Shown here: positions 1-8,080 of the stretch, in pieces | Numbering within the stretch: position 1 is the stretch's first letter | How the letters are laid out: each line of letters opens with the position of its first letter | From: CAYXLI01 sp964464925 | GTDB taxonomy: Bacteria; Acidobacteriota; Terriglobia; Bryobacterales; Bryobacteraceae | DNA length: 64,000 nt | Assembly: GCA_964464925.1 (NCBI GenBank) | Contig: CAYXLI010000014.1 | Location: 1-64,000, forward strand | Direction of reading: 5' to 3' | Notes under the pieces: generated by a model | Database searches by the model: none | What the model saw: only the letters and a program-made list of their open reading frames with translations | Told to the model about the DNA's origin: nothing | Position numbers and translations under genes: made by a program

Positions 1-100
1 CGGGGGCGGTGCCGGGTCCGTATTCCTTGATGATGCGGGCGATGAATGCCTCGCGTTGCGTGTCCTGCTTCGGTTCCAACTTCAGTGCTGCTGCGGCCAT
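1..100 (-). CDS. Hypothetical protein, N-terminal fragment (runs off left edge)
   Basis: An ATG at 98-100, read leftwards, opens a frame of 33 codons that leaves the window without a stop. The product starts MAAAALKLEPKQD and is hydrophilic, with no signal peptide in the visible part. A GGAGA ribosome-binding site ends 7 bases before the ATG, which supports the start. Upstream on the same strand is a -10-like TATACT and a hairpin with a short T run (separate entry). Too little is visible to name a family. Confidence 0.6.
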   Translation of the reverse strand, partial: MAAAALKLEPKQDTQREAFIARIIKEYGPGTAP

Positions 101-119
101 GTTGTGTTCTCCAGAAATG

Positions 120-163
120 AAAAAAGGACCCGATCGGCTCGGATCCTTACTGATCCCAGTATA
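120..163 (-). promoter_or_regulatory. Leader with -10-like box and terminator/attenuator-like hairpin
   Basis: On the minus strand TATACT (163-158) precedes a 10-bp hairpin whose arms are AAGGATCCGA (148-139) and TCGGGTCCTT (133-124), with one G-T pair and a 5-base loop, followed by TTTT (123-120). The start codon of the leftward gene follows about 20 bases later. The hairpin therefore lies in the presumed 5' leader of that gene rather than after another gene on this strand, which suits an attenuator. No good -35 box is visible, so the promoter part is weak. Confidence 0.4.
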
Positions 164-327
164 GGGAGGGGGCACCAAATTTCGAGGGTGCTGAAGAGAC
201 TCAGCCACGCTGTAAGCTGATGAAAAGTCGAGCTGGAAAATTTATTTGCAATCGCTGTGACCGGGCCCAGATCGTGGGCAATCGCCAGTCATCGGAACGT
301 AACGGAACGCCGCTATTCTGAATCTCA

Positions 328-3300
328 ATGAATCTCAGGGTTTGCCAGTATCTCGTTCTTAGTGTGTTTTTGGTGGGCTGCTGCCTGGCGCAGAGCGATT
401 CCGGCTCTCTCGCAGGCGTAGTCAGTGATCCTTCCGGGGCATTCGTGCCGGGCGCAGAAGTTTCTCTGCGGAATCAAGCTACGTCTGCCGTGCGGCACAC
501 CCTAACCGAGGCAGATGGATTCTATCAATTCCCGCTGATCGCTCCTGGTAGTTACGAAGTGGCGGTCAGCGCCAAGGGATTTCGGAGGTTCACCGCCTCT
601 AACCTGCCGGTTCAGGTCAGTCAGGCAGCGAAGCTGGATGTGCCGCTCGCGCTGGAAGCGAGCGCAGAATCCGTGGCGGTGACGGATACGGTATCTATGC
701 TGACGACGGACACCGTCTCCTCAGGCACTACGATCACTGGCGAGAAGATCCTGGCCTTGCCTTTGAATGGTCGCGAGTTCATCAAACTAGCGTTGCTGGC
801 GCCCGGTGCGAACTCGGGCGGGCGTCAGGTGCAACAGAACTCCGCGCGGCTGAACCAGACGGGCGGATTCTCCAGTTCCGGCGGGCGGACGAACAACAAT
901 CTATTCCTGCTGGATGGGGCGATCAATACAGACCCGGATTACAACGCGCTTAGCTATGTACCGATAGTGGACTCGCTCGCCGAGTTTCAGGTACAGGGAT
1001 TTCAATACGGTGCGCAGTATGGACGGGCTTCCGGAGCGCAGATCAATGCGGTGACTAAATCCGGTAGCAACGATTTTCATGGGAGCGTTTGGGAATTCTT
1101 GCGGAATCAAACGCTCGATGCGCGCCCGTTCAATTCTGTGTCCTCCAAACTGCAAAAAAACCAGCGAAATCAATTTGGGGGAATGGTCGCAGGGCCTGTT
1201 CTGAAGAACAAGCTCTTTTTTGCGGGCGCCTATGAGGGATTGCGGTTGCGGCAAGCAGGCGTCGGCATTACGGAAGTTTTGGTGCCCACGGAGCTGGAGC
1301 GGAGGGGCGATTTCAGCCGCAGCACTCCTGCGATGTTCGACCCCGACACGCTAACGGCAGGGACCCGGAACCCGTTTCCCGGGGACGTCATCCCGCCGAG
1401 CCGGATCAACCCGATCACGAGTGCAGCCATCAACGCCGCTCCGCTGCCGAACACGGGAACGAACCGGTTCGTAAACGGCAACGCCGTGCTGAGACAGGAC
1501 AGCGATAACTACTCGCTTCGCAGTGACTACACGATTTCGGAGAAGATGGCGCTGTTCGGCAGATACTCGACGTCGAATGAGAACAGTGTGACGCCGGACG
1601 TGATCCCGAATCGCGACCGCATCGGCGAAGTGAGGCCGCAGAACAGTGTGGCCGGACTGAATACGGTGTTCAATGCATCCACGGTAAACGAACTACGGGT
1701 CGGTTATAACCGCCTTTACTTTCAAGATGGAATGCCCGAACCACTGTTCGACGTGATCGGTCAGCGCCGGACGATTCCGCGGTTTCGTCCGAACGGATAT
1801 GCCGTTCTGGGCGGTGCGGGGGCGTTCACGGGGACGACCGGAGGGGGAACGGTTCTCTCGCGCAACAACACCTACCAGATCTACGACAACCTCGCGAGGA
1901 TGGTGGGGCGCCATAGTCTCAAAGTTGGGGGTGAGGTTCTGCGCGTGAATTTCAATCGCTCGGAGGCAGCGGCGCCTCAGGGAGACTTTCAATTCCTGCA
2001 GGGCTACACTTCGGGAAAAGCAGCGAATGACGGCACGGGAAACGTGCTGGCGACTATGCTGCTTGCGCTTCCGAACCAAGGCAGCCGGCAGGTGACTCCG
2101 ACCCGCATCGACGGGCAGCAATACGCGGGCGCGGCGTATGTGCAGGATGACATCCGCGTGAACCGCAAGCTGACGTTGAATGCTGGACTGCGTTATGAGA
2201 TTGCGCCCCCGATGGCCGATACGCGGGAGCAACTGGCCGGTATTGATTTCCGGAACCTGCCCTCTCCGCGGGCGATTTTCGCCGAAGGGCGGCTAGGATA
2301 CTACCGTCCGACGCTGTTCACGTGCGGGTTGGGAGGCTATCCGGCGGGCTGCGCGTACACGGATAAGAACAATTTTGCACCGCGGCTCGGACTGGCGTGG
2401 ACGCCGATCGAAAAGACCGTGATTCGAATTGGTGGCGGCATCTTCTACGCGCTGGTGGACAACAATGGCTTCCTGCAACTGGCGCGTGGATTGCCCACCA
2501 ATATCTCGCAAAACCTGAATGCGGCGAGCAACTTTGTTCCGTCATTCCGCGGTTTCGATATCTTCGGCTCAAGCGCCGAAGTGGGCAAAGTTGCGCTGTC
2601 CCAGGCGACGCTCGATCTATTTCAAAGGACCAGCTACTCGCCGCAAGTATCGTTCGCAGTGGAGCGAGAGATTACGAAGAACACTGTCGTAGAGGCTTCG
2701 TATCTGATGACGCTCGGGATCAAGCTGCAACAGAATGTTCAGCCCAACAACGCACAGCCCGGCGCAGGTGCTGTGGACCCACGGCGCCCGTATGGGGGAG
2801 TCAACTTCGCACCGTCGATGGTTTTTCCGTACTACATCACGCCTGTGGCGACATGGGCGCCTGTGACACAGGTTAACGTGTATGCTAACTCCGCGCAGTC
2901 GAACTATCATGCGCTGCTGTTGCGGTTTGAAAGGCGATACTCCGGCGGGCTGTCCTGGTTATCGAGCTACACGTTTTCGAAAGCCATCACAAATGCGCCG
3001 CAATTCCGGAACGCGGGAGGGGCAAACGGAAGCGAGAACTCACCTCCGCAGGATTCGTATAATCTGCGGGCCGAACGAGGGCTGGCTTCCTTCGACCAAC
3101 GGCACCGGTGGGTGAACAGCTTCGTCTATGACCTGCCGTTCGCGAAGGGCTGGAAATTGGCGAGCATTCTGCAACTGCAATCCGGCTTTCCGTTTACGAT
3201 CAACGTGTCCGGGGACACGGCGGGCATCGGCGGAGGGACCGGAGGCATTCTGATCCGTCCGAATGCGGTGCCGGGCGAGAGCTATTATCTGGACCCGTCG

Positions 3301-3606
3301 CAACGGTCGAGCAGCCGGTTCTTCAACACGAGTGCGTTTGCGCTAACGCCGGCCTACCAGTTCGGCAACGTCGGCAGAAATACGGTGACTGGTCCCGGAA
3401 TGTTCAACATCGATACGACTGTAGCGCGGCAGTTCCGCATCCTGGAACGGTACACGCTTCAGTTCCGGGCGGAGTTCTTCAATCTGCTGAACACGCCGAA
3501 TCACAACATGGTTGGACGGCTGATCAATGTGCCCGATACGTTCGGGCGGGTTCTGAACCAGCTAGATCCGCGCCAGATTCAGTTCGCGTTGCGGTTGTCT
3601 TTCTAA
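328..3606 (+). CDS. TonB-dependent receptor with carboxypeptidase-regulatory-like N-terminus
   Basis: A 1092-residue outer-membrane receptor of the large acidobacterial type. Residues 1-21 form a signal peptide ending near CLAQ. Residues about 25-110 are a carboxypeptidase-regulatory-like beta-sandwich (SGSLAGVVSDPSGA). Residues about 125-235 look like the plug (LPLNGREFIKLALLAPG), and the rest is a long beta-barrel ending in the aromatic tail FALRLSF that is usual for outer-membrane proteins. Such receptors import large substrates, mainly glycans or peptides, using TonB energy; the ligand cannot be read from the sequence. It is separated from other rightward genes and converges with the next gene, 14 bases away. 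The ATG at 328 is the first in frame before the signal peptide; no strong ribosome-binding site is visible. Confidence 0.9.
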   Translation: MNLRVCQYLVLSVFLVGCCLAQSDSGSLAGVVSDPSGAFVPGAEVSLRNQATSAVRHTLTEADGFYQFPLIAPGSYEVAVSAKGFRRFTASNLPVQVSQAAKLDVPLALEASAESVAVTDTVSMLTTDTVSSGTTITGEKILALPLNGREFIKLALLAPGANSGGRQVQQNSARLNQTGGFSSSGGRTNNNLFLLDGAINTDPDYNALSYVPIVDSLAEFQVQGFQYGAQYGRASGAQINAVTKSGSNDFHGSVWEFLRNQTLDARPFNSVSSKLQKNQRNQFGGMVAGPVLKNKLFFAGAYEGLRLRQAGVGITEVLVPTELERRGDFSRSTPAMFDPDTLTAGTRNPFPGDVIPPSRINPITSAAINAAPLPNTGTNRFVNGNAVLRQDSDNYSLRSDYTISEKMALFGRYSTSNENSVTPDVIPNRDRIGEVRPQNSVAGLNTVFNASTVNELRVGYNRLYFQDGMPEPLFDVIGQRRTIPRFRPNGYAVLGGAGAFTGTTGGGTVLSRNNTYQIYDNLARMVGRHSLKVGGEVLRVNFNRSEAAAPQGDFQFLQGYTSGKAANDGTGNVLATMLLALPNQGSRQVTPTRIDGQQYAGAAYVQDDIRVNRKLTLNAGLRYEIAPPMADTREQLAGIDFRNLPSPRAIFAEGRLGYYRPTLFTCGLGGYPAGCAYTDKNNFAPRLGLAWTPIEKTVIRIGGGIFYALVDNNGFLQLARGLPTNISQNLNAASNFVPSFRGFDIFGSSAEVGKVALSQATLDLFQRTSYSPQVSFAVEREITKNTVVEASYLMTLGIKLQQNVQPNNAQPGAGAVDPRRPYGGVNFAPSMVFPYYITPVATWAPVTQVNVYANSAQSNYHALLLRFERRYSGGLSWLSSYTFSKAITNAPQFRNAGGANGSENSPPQDSYNLRAERGLASFDQRHRWVNSFVYDLPFAKGWKLASILQLQSGFPFTINVSGDTAGIGGGTGGILIRPNAVPGESYYLDPSQRSSSRFFNTSAFALTPAYQFGNVGRNTVTGPGMFNIDTTVARQFRILERYTLQFRAEFFNLLNTPNHNMVGRLINVPDTFGRVLNQLDPRQIQFALRLSF

Positions 3607-3620
3607 GTCTTCCGTGACGT

Positions 3621-6272
3621 TCAGGCGCGGTTGCGATAGAGGTCCTGCCGGATGGCTCGGGCCATGGCCGCGGCTTCGACAGCGCCATCTAAAAACGCCG
3701 CGATGCGCTCCAGCCACGGTTCCGGATCGCGCATCAGTTCCGGGTAGTTCACCACAAGCACTTTGAAGTGTTTCTGCCGCTCCAGCATTTTGAGCGTGGA
3801 TGCACGGAAGGAGGTGAGAAGCTCGAGCGTCTTTTCGTCTCCTCCATCCTTATCACCAGAATGTTTTCTCCGGTTTTGGATCATCTTCCGCTGTGACCGC
3901 ACCACTTCTTCCAGCGGCCGGTCCATGTAGATCACACGGTAGGTGTGCAGCGCCGGCAATTCCGCCAACAATGGAGCCACTACCTTGACGACTTTGCCTG
4001 CCACTTCGCGCATCAGCTCCGGGTGCTTGCCAACCTTCTTGATCCGCTCCCATTCGTAGTAGCCCTCTGGATTGTCCGGATCCGCCTGGCGCTCTCCATC
4101 GGTGGCGATTGGCAGTCCCGCGGCGGCGAGCATCTGCATCATGAGAGAGGTGCCGGAGCGGGGCAGGCCGGAAACAACTACGAACTCCAGCGCAGGGCCT
4201 GCTTCCGGTTTCGGCTGTTCGGCCTCGAAGCCATTGCGGATTTCCTGCCGGTCGAAGGCGCGATGCCTGGCCTGCTGCTGCAGTGTTTCGAGGCGCCTCA
4301 GTTCCGACTGACGATGCTTCACGAACTCGCGCGCAGACTTGCGGTGGAGAGCGGCGCGCTCGGGATCGGGATGGATGCGTGCCAGCACGCGGTGAGCTAC
4401 CCGCAACGGCGGCTGTAACGTCAAACAAGTTTCCAAAGCTTGTATCGCACGTTCCCGGCGCCCCATGCGCAGGAGCGCAATGCCCAAAACCAAATGGGAA
4501 CGGGGAACGCCGTGCTGATAGCCGACGGACGTGAGTGCCGCGTTTACGCATTCCGGGAGACGGCTATGCCGCAGTAGGGCGATGGCCAACCCCTGCCAGG
4601 CAATGGCACTATGCTGGTCAATCTCGATGGCTCTACGGAATGCCCGTTCGGCGTCACTCCAATGCCGCTGCTTCAAATAGACAAATCCGATCGACGTGTG
4701 CAGGTCCGGAAATCGCGGGTCGGCGCGCTCTGCGACGAGCAAATGGTCCAGCGCCTCCTTCGTGCGCCCCTGTTCGAAGGCGATGTTACCAAGGATCATA
4801 TGCGCAGCCGGCGTTTCACGATGGTTCGCAATCGCGCGCTCGACCGATAGGGCAGCTTCATCGGCGAGTCCAATGCGACGCTGTGCTTCGGCCAGTGCGA
4901 GAGCGTAGTCGCCTCGCTCCGGTGACTGTATAGAAATAGCTTCCAGAATCGGCAACGCGTCCGCGAAGCGCAGACTGCTCATGTATACGCGGGCGAGGTT
5001 CCATTGCCGCTCACGCTCGCATTCGGCCGCAGCTCTCTCTATGTCTTCTGTCGGTTCCTCGATGTAGCCGAGATCGACAAATTGGCGCATGAGGAGTTCG
5101 GCGTCGCTTGGCGGCATGGTGAAGCCCTGGGGATGCATGCCGGCTTCGCCTTCCACCTGTTCCCACGAGGGAATGCGCGAACAATCAGGGGCACTTTCAA
5201 AAGCTTCGGCGATAACGCGGCCCGGCATGTCAGCTCCGGCAGGCTGCCCGAAGAGGGCAAGAACCGTCGGAGCAACGTCAAGCAGGTTGATCCCGTAAAT
5301 CAATTCATCGCGGCGCACGCCGGGCCCAGCCAGGGTGAAGATTCCTAACGGCCGGTGCTGCGTCGCGGGACCTGCCGGAACATTTGGGATCTCCGGAGGA
5401 CGCAGGTGATCACTGTGGAAGCCGTGGTCGGAAAGAAGCAGCACCGTGGTGTCCGGCCCGGCCAGATGGAGCAGGCGCGCCAGAAAAAGATCCATCAAGC
5501 GATAGGCGCCGCTCACAACGTCTTTGTAAAGCTCGTAGCTCTCCTGATCCACCCAGTCTTCTTTGGGCGGATGGAAGTTCATGAACGCGTGGCTGAAATG
5601 GTCGATGCCGATGTAATAAACGGCCATGAAGTCCCATGGTTCGTGCTCCATGAGGTGAGTGGCCGCGGCATGCGTCGTGAAGCATTCAGCCAAGACCTTG
5701 TAAAGAGTCCCCAGCGGGTTGGGTTTTGACTGATCGATTTCCGGCGCGCGCTCGATGAAGGTCCGGATGATGCCGCCGTCGATTTCGGCGGGGTGAATGC
5801 GGAGATCGCGTAAAGTATCGGCGAGCCGTTCCGGCGAGACCGTGCCGGGCAGAAGCGGCCAGGCTTCGCCTTTTCGCGGAAATGCTCGAGCGTATGCGTC
5901 CGAAACGCAGGCACCACGAATAGGCTCGGCCGGGTGACTACCGAACCAACTGACGACGTTGGTTCGAAATCCCTGTTGGGACAGAATGTTCCAGAGAGCT
6001 TTGACGCGGCGGGACGTACTGGTTACCGGTCTGACGGTCCGGCTTTTGGGATCGACTTCCGTGAAACCGAGGATTCCATGTTCGTCGGCGAGTTTGCCGG
6101 TGGCGATGGAGTTCCACAACATCGGCGAGAGGACAGGATAAAGAGTCTCCATGTCCCCCATGACACCGCGTTCAATCAGGCTGGAAAGCGCAGGCATTTG
6201 CCTGCGCTCGAGAAGAGGGTGGATGACTTTCCAATCGGCAGCATCCCAGCCGACGAGTAAAACTTTGGGCAC
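3621..6272 (-). CDS. Fusion protein: alkaline-phosphatase-superfamily phosphodiesterase, TPR repeats, sulfotransferase-like domain
   Basis: An 883-residue protein with three parts. Residues 1-360 resemble type I phosphodiesterase/nucleotide pyrophosphatase: metal-binding D10 in VGWDAADW, a candidate nucleophile S49 in LSPMLWNS, and metal ligands D282/H283 in SDHGFHSDH. Residues about 395-640 are TPR-like helical repeats (for example AWQGLAIALLRHSRL). Residues about 695-880 resemble a sulfotransferase: LPRSGTS at 703-709 fits the 5'-phosphosulfate-binding loop of PAPS-dependent enzymes, and DRPLEEVVRSQRK fits the region that contacts the 3'-phosphate. No signal peptide is seen, so it should be cytoplasmic. 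It stands just downstream of the PEP-CTERM gene on the same strand (12 bases). The substrate is unknown; the P-loop could also serve another nucleotide. Confidence 0.85.
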   Translation of the reverse strand: MPKVLLVGWDAADWKVIHPLLERRQMPALSSLIERGVMGDMETLYPVLSPMLWNSIATGKLADEHGILGFTEVDPKSRTVRPVTSTSRRVKALWNILSQQGFRTNVVSWFGSHPAEPIRGACVSDAYARAFPRKGEAWPLLPGTVSPERLADTLRDLRIHPAEIDGGIIRTFIERAPEIDQSKPNPLGTLYKVLAECFTTHAAATHLMEHEPWDFMAVYYIGIDHFSHAFMNFHPPKEDWVDQESYELYKDVVSGAYRLMDLFLARLLHLAGPDTTVLLLSDHGFHSDHLRPPEIPNVPAGPATQHRPLGIFTLAGPGVRRDELIYGINLLDVAPTVLALFGQPAGADMPGRVIAEAFESAPDCSRIPSWEQVEGEAGMHPQGFTMPPSDAELLMRQFVDLGYIEEPTEDIERAAAECERERQWNLARVYMSSLRFADALPILEAISIQSPERGDYALALAEAQRRIGLADEAALSVERAIANHRETPAAHMILGNIAFEQGRTKEALDHLLVAERADPRFPDLHTSIGFVYLKQRHWSDAERAFRRAIEIDQHSAIAWQGLAIALLRHSRLPECVNAALTSVGYQHGVPRSHLVLGIALLRMGRRERAIQALETCLTLQPPLRVAHRVLARIHPDPERAALHRKSAREFVKHRQSELRRLETLQQQARHRAFDRQEIRNGFEAEQPKPEAGPALEFVVVSGLPRSGTSLMMQMLAAAGLPIATDGERQADPDNPEGYYEWERIKKVGKHPELMREVAGKVVKVVAPLLAELPALHTYRVIYMDRPLEEVVRSQRKMIQNRRKHSGDKDGGDEKTLELLTSFRASTLKMLERQKHFKVLVVNYPELMRDPEPWLERIAAFLDGAVEAAAMARAIRQDLYRNRA

Positions 6273-6284
6273 GGCTAAAAAGAT

Positions 6285-6947
6285 TTACTTGGCAGCGGCA
6301 GAGCCGACGGCCTTCCGGCGATAAGCAGCAATCCCTGCTGCTCCCAAAGCGAGCAACACCAGGGATGACGGTTCAGGAGAATCGCTGCCGGATATGGGGG
6401 TATTTGCGGCGGTCTGTATCGAAAAACCGAGCAGCTTTGCGTGATAGCCGCTCAGGATCTGGACATGTGCCCATCCATAATTGCCGTTTTCCCGAAGCCC
6501 GAGATATCCGGCATCGCCAGTGTTGAAATTGCCGAAGTGAACTCCGAGGCTACTGGCTTCGAGGCGTCCGCCTCCTACGAAACTGGCTTTGCCATTGGAG
6601 ACCTGGCTACTGAAGGCGAACTGCTTCAAGAAACCGCCAGGACCGTTCGCGGCGCCGTTGGCGCTCCCGAGGCCGGACAAAATCAGACGGGCGCCGCTGC
6701 TGGCGGTGGCCGACAAATGGAATAGGTTGAAGGCCTCATTCGTAGGCGATGTTCCGAACGTGCCCGTCATTGGGTTGAAGTACACGGGTCCGGACGTGGT
6801 CGAATTCCCCGACCACGTGGATGTGTCTGTGAAGATAACTGCGCCGGATGCAGGAGTGGCTACGAAACCGGATGCGACCGCAAGCGACATTGCGCCGTAA
6901 CTGGCGAGACGCTTTTCGATGGAAGCTTTCAGATCATTCTGTGTCAT
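6285..6947 (-). CDS. PEP-CTERM sorting-domain protein
   Basis: A 220-residue secreted protein. It has an N-terminal signal peptide (hydrophobic AMSLAVASGFVATPASG), a Ser/Gly/Asn-rich middle, and the C-terminal anchor of PEP-CTERM proteins: the PEP motif in SPEPSSLVLL, a hydrophobic helix and the basic end AYRRK. Such tails are recognised by exosortase (EpsH/XrtA) and are linked to exopolysaccharide secretion; no exosortase gene lies in this window. It is 21 bases downstream of the beta-helix gene on the same strand, so the two are probably cotranscribed. Function beyond surface sorting is unknown. Confidence 0.85.
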   Translation of the reverse strand: MTQNDLKASIEKRLASYGAMSLAVASGFVATPASGAVIFTDTSTWSGNSTTSGPVYFNPMTGTFGTSPTNEAFNLFHLSATASSGARLILSGLGSANGAANGPGGFLKQFAFSSQVSNGKASFVGGGRLEASSLGVHFGNFNTGDAGYLGLRENGNYGWAHVQILSGYHAKLLGFSIQTAANTPISGSDSPEPSSLVLLALGAAGIAAYRRKAVGSAAAK

Positions 6948-6968
6948 TTGTGAAGCTTTCGAGACTTC

Positions 6969-7892
6969 TTAATTCTGATAGATAGTGGAGGTGGGGGCGC
7001 CGTTCGTAGTGTTACCCTTGATCCTGTTATTGCTGAACGAAACGATAGAACCGCCGGACGCCGAGAGGCCTGTTGTATTGTCCGAGATAGTCATATTACT
7101 CAGGCGGATGACCGCGCCCGCGGTTGCGGCGTTGACTGCAGTCGTGCAGTAAGCGATCGTTCCGGAATCGAGAAGCGCCACGGACGCGTCAGAAACGGTA
7201 ACCCCTGTGGTGTTTTGGGAAAAATCGGAGAGGCGTGCGTTCACTTTAGCACCGCCCAACAGGTTTAGGCCGGTAGGGCAGCCGCGAACTTCTGTGTCGA
7301 GCACGGAGACGTTCACCGCGCCATTGGTCCCGTCGGCATTAATGCCGGACGAAGAAGCCCCGGCGCACTCGGAAATCCGGGTATGCGTGATCGACACGGC
7401 TGCCGACCCGCCCGTGCCGGGCGCTACGTTGACTGCCTGGCCGAAGCCGTAAATTTGGCTGTTTTCGATATGCACCGTGGTGGGCGAATTGCCGGAGACG
7501 CTCACTCCAGCCAGACCTGTTCCAAGACCGTCGATGTCCAGGCCCCTAATCGTTACATTCATCTGACTACCGGTGTTATTGACGACATTGAGGCCATTGG
7601 TGCCTGATACCAGGACTCCAGCAACAACCGGAGTTCCGTTGATGGAGATGGACTTAGTGATGGTTAGAGCTCCGAAGCCACCCGGATCAAGAACATTAAT
7701 CTCTCCGTTAGTAGCTGTTTTGCTGATGGCCCCCGCGAAGGTCTTGCATGGGGCCGTGCGGCTACACGGGTTCGCGTCATCACCTACTCCGGAGACCCAG
7801 GTGCGTGTGGCTTGCGCAGAGGCAGAAGCAGTCGCAAGCAGGAAAACGAAGGCGATTTGCAGAGACGTACGGATTGACGGAATCAGTGTCAT
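6969..7892 (-). CDS. Secreted right-handed parallel beta-helix protein
   Basis: A 307-residue protein when started at the ATG at 7892, which is preceded by AAGGAACTT (a good ribosome-binding site) and opens directly onto a signal peptide (MTLIPSIRTSLQIAFVFLL). A longer in-frame start at 7997 adds 35 residues with no sequence of secretory type. After the signal comes WVSGVGDDANPCSRTAPC, a start often seen on pectate-lyase-like folds, then many short Asn/Gly/Val-rich turns such as NVTIRGLDIDGLG typical of beta-helix coils. No catalytic residues can be identified, so it may be an adhesin or structural protein rather than an enzyme. It heads a two-gene operon with the PEP-CTERM gene. Confidence 0.8.
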   Translation of the reverse strand: MTLIPSIRTSLQIAFVFLLATASASAQATRTWVSGVGDDANPCSRTAPCKTFAGAISKTATNGEINVLDPGGFGALTITKSISINGTPVVAGVLVSGTNGLNVVNNTGSQMNVTIRGLDIDGLGTGLAGVSVSGNSPTTVHIENSQIYGFGQAVNVAPGTGGSAAVSITHTRISECAGASSSGINADGTNGAVNVSVLDTEVRGCPTGLNLLGGAKVNARLSDFSQNTTGVTVSDASVALLDSGTIAYCTTAVNAATAGAVIRLSNMTISDNTTGLSASGGSIVSFSNNRIKGNTTNGAPTSTIYQN

Positions 7893-8000
7893 AAGTTCCT
7901 TTTCGAGAGATTGAATGCGTCCCACGGGTAGTGGTATTGTTCGCGGCAAAGTAACAGGGAACGGTTGAGGGTAGCACTCGGAGCGTAAGGAGGACAACTG

Positions 8001-8032
8001 CTAATAACTCTTAGCAATACTAAGGTAATTAG
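8001..8032. promoter_or_regulatory. Nested inverted repeat upstream of the beta-helix/PEP-CTERM operon
   Basis: Outer arms CTAAT (8001-8005) and ATTAG (8028-8032) enclose inner arms CTTAG (8009-8013) and CTAAG (8020-8024, read on the plus strand as the paired arm), giving a 32-base AT-rich dyad in a gap otherwise without genes. It lies about 110 bases ahead of the beta-helix start. It could be an operator or part of a promoter. No regulator is assigned. Confidence 0.35.
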
Positions 8033-8080
8033 CCAACTTATACCCACAAATGCGGGACGGCTGTTTCCCACCAGCTAGTT

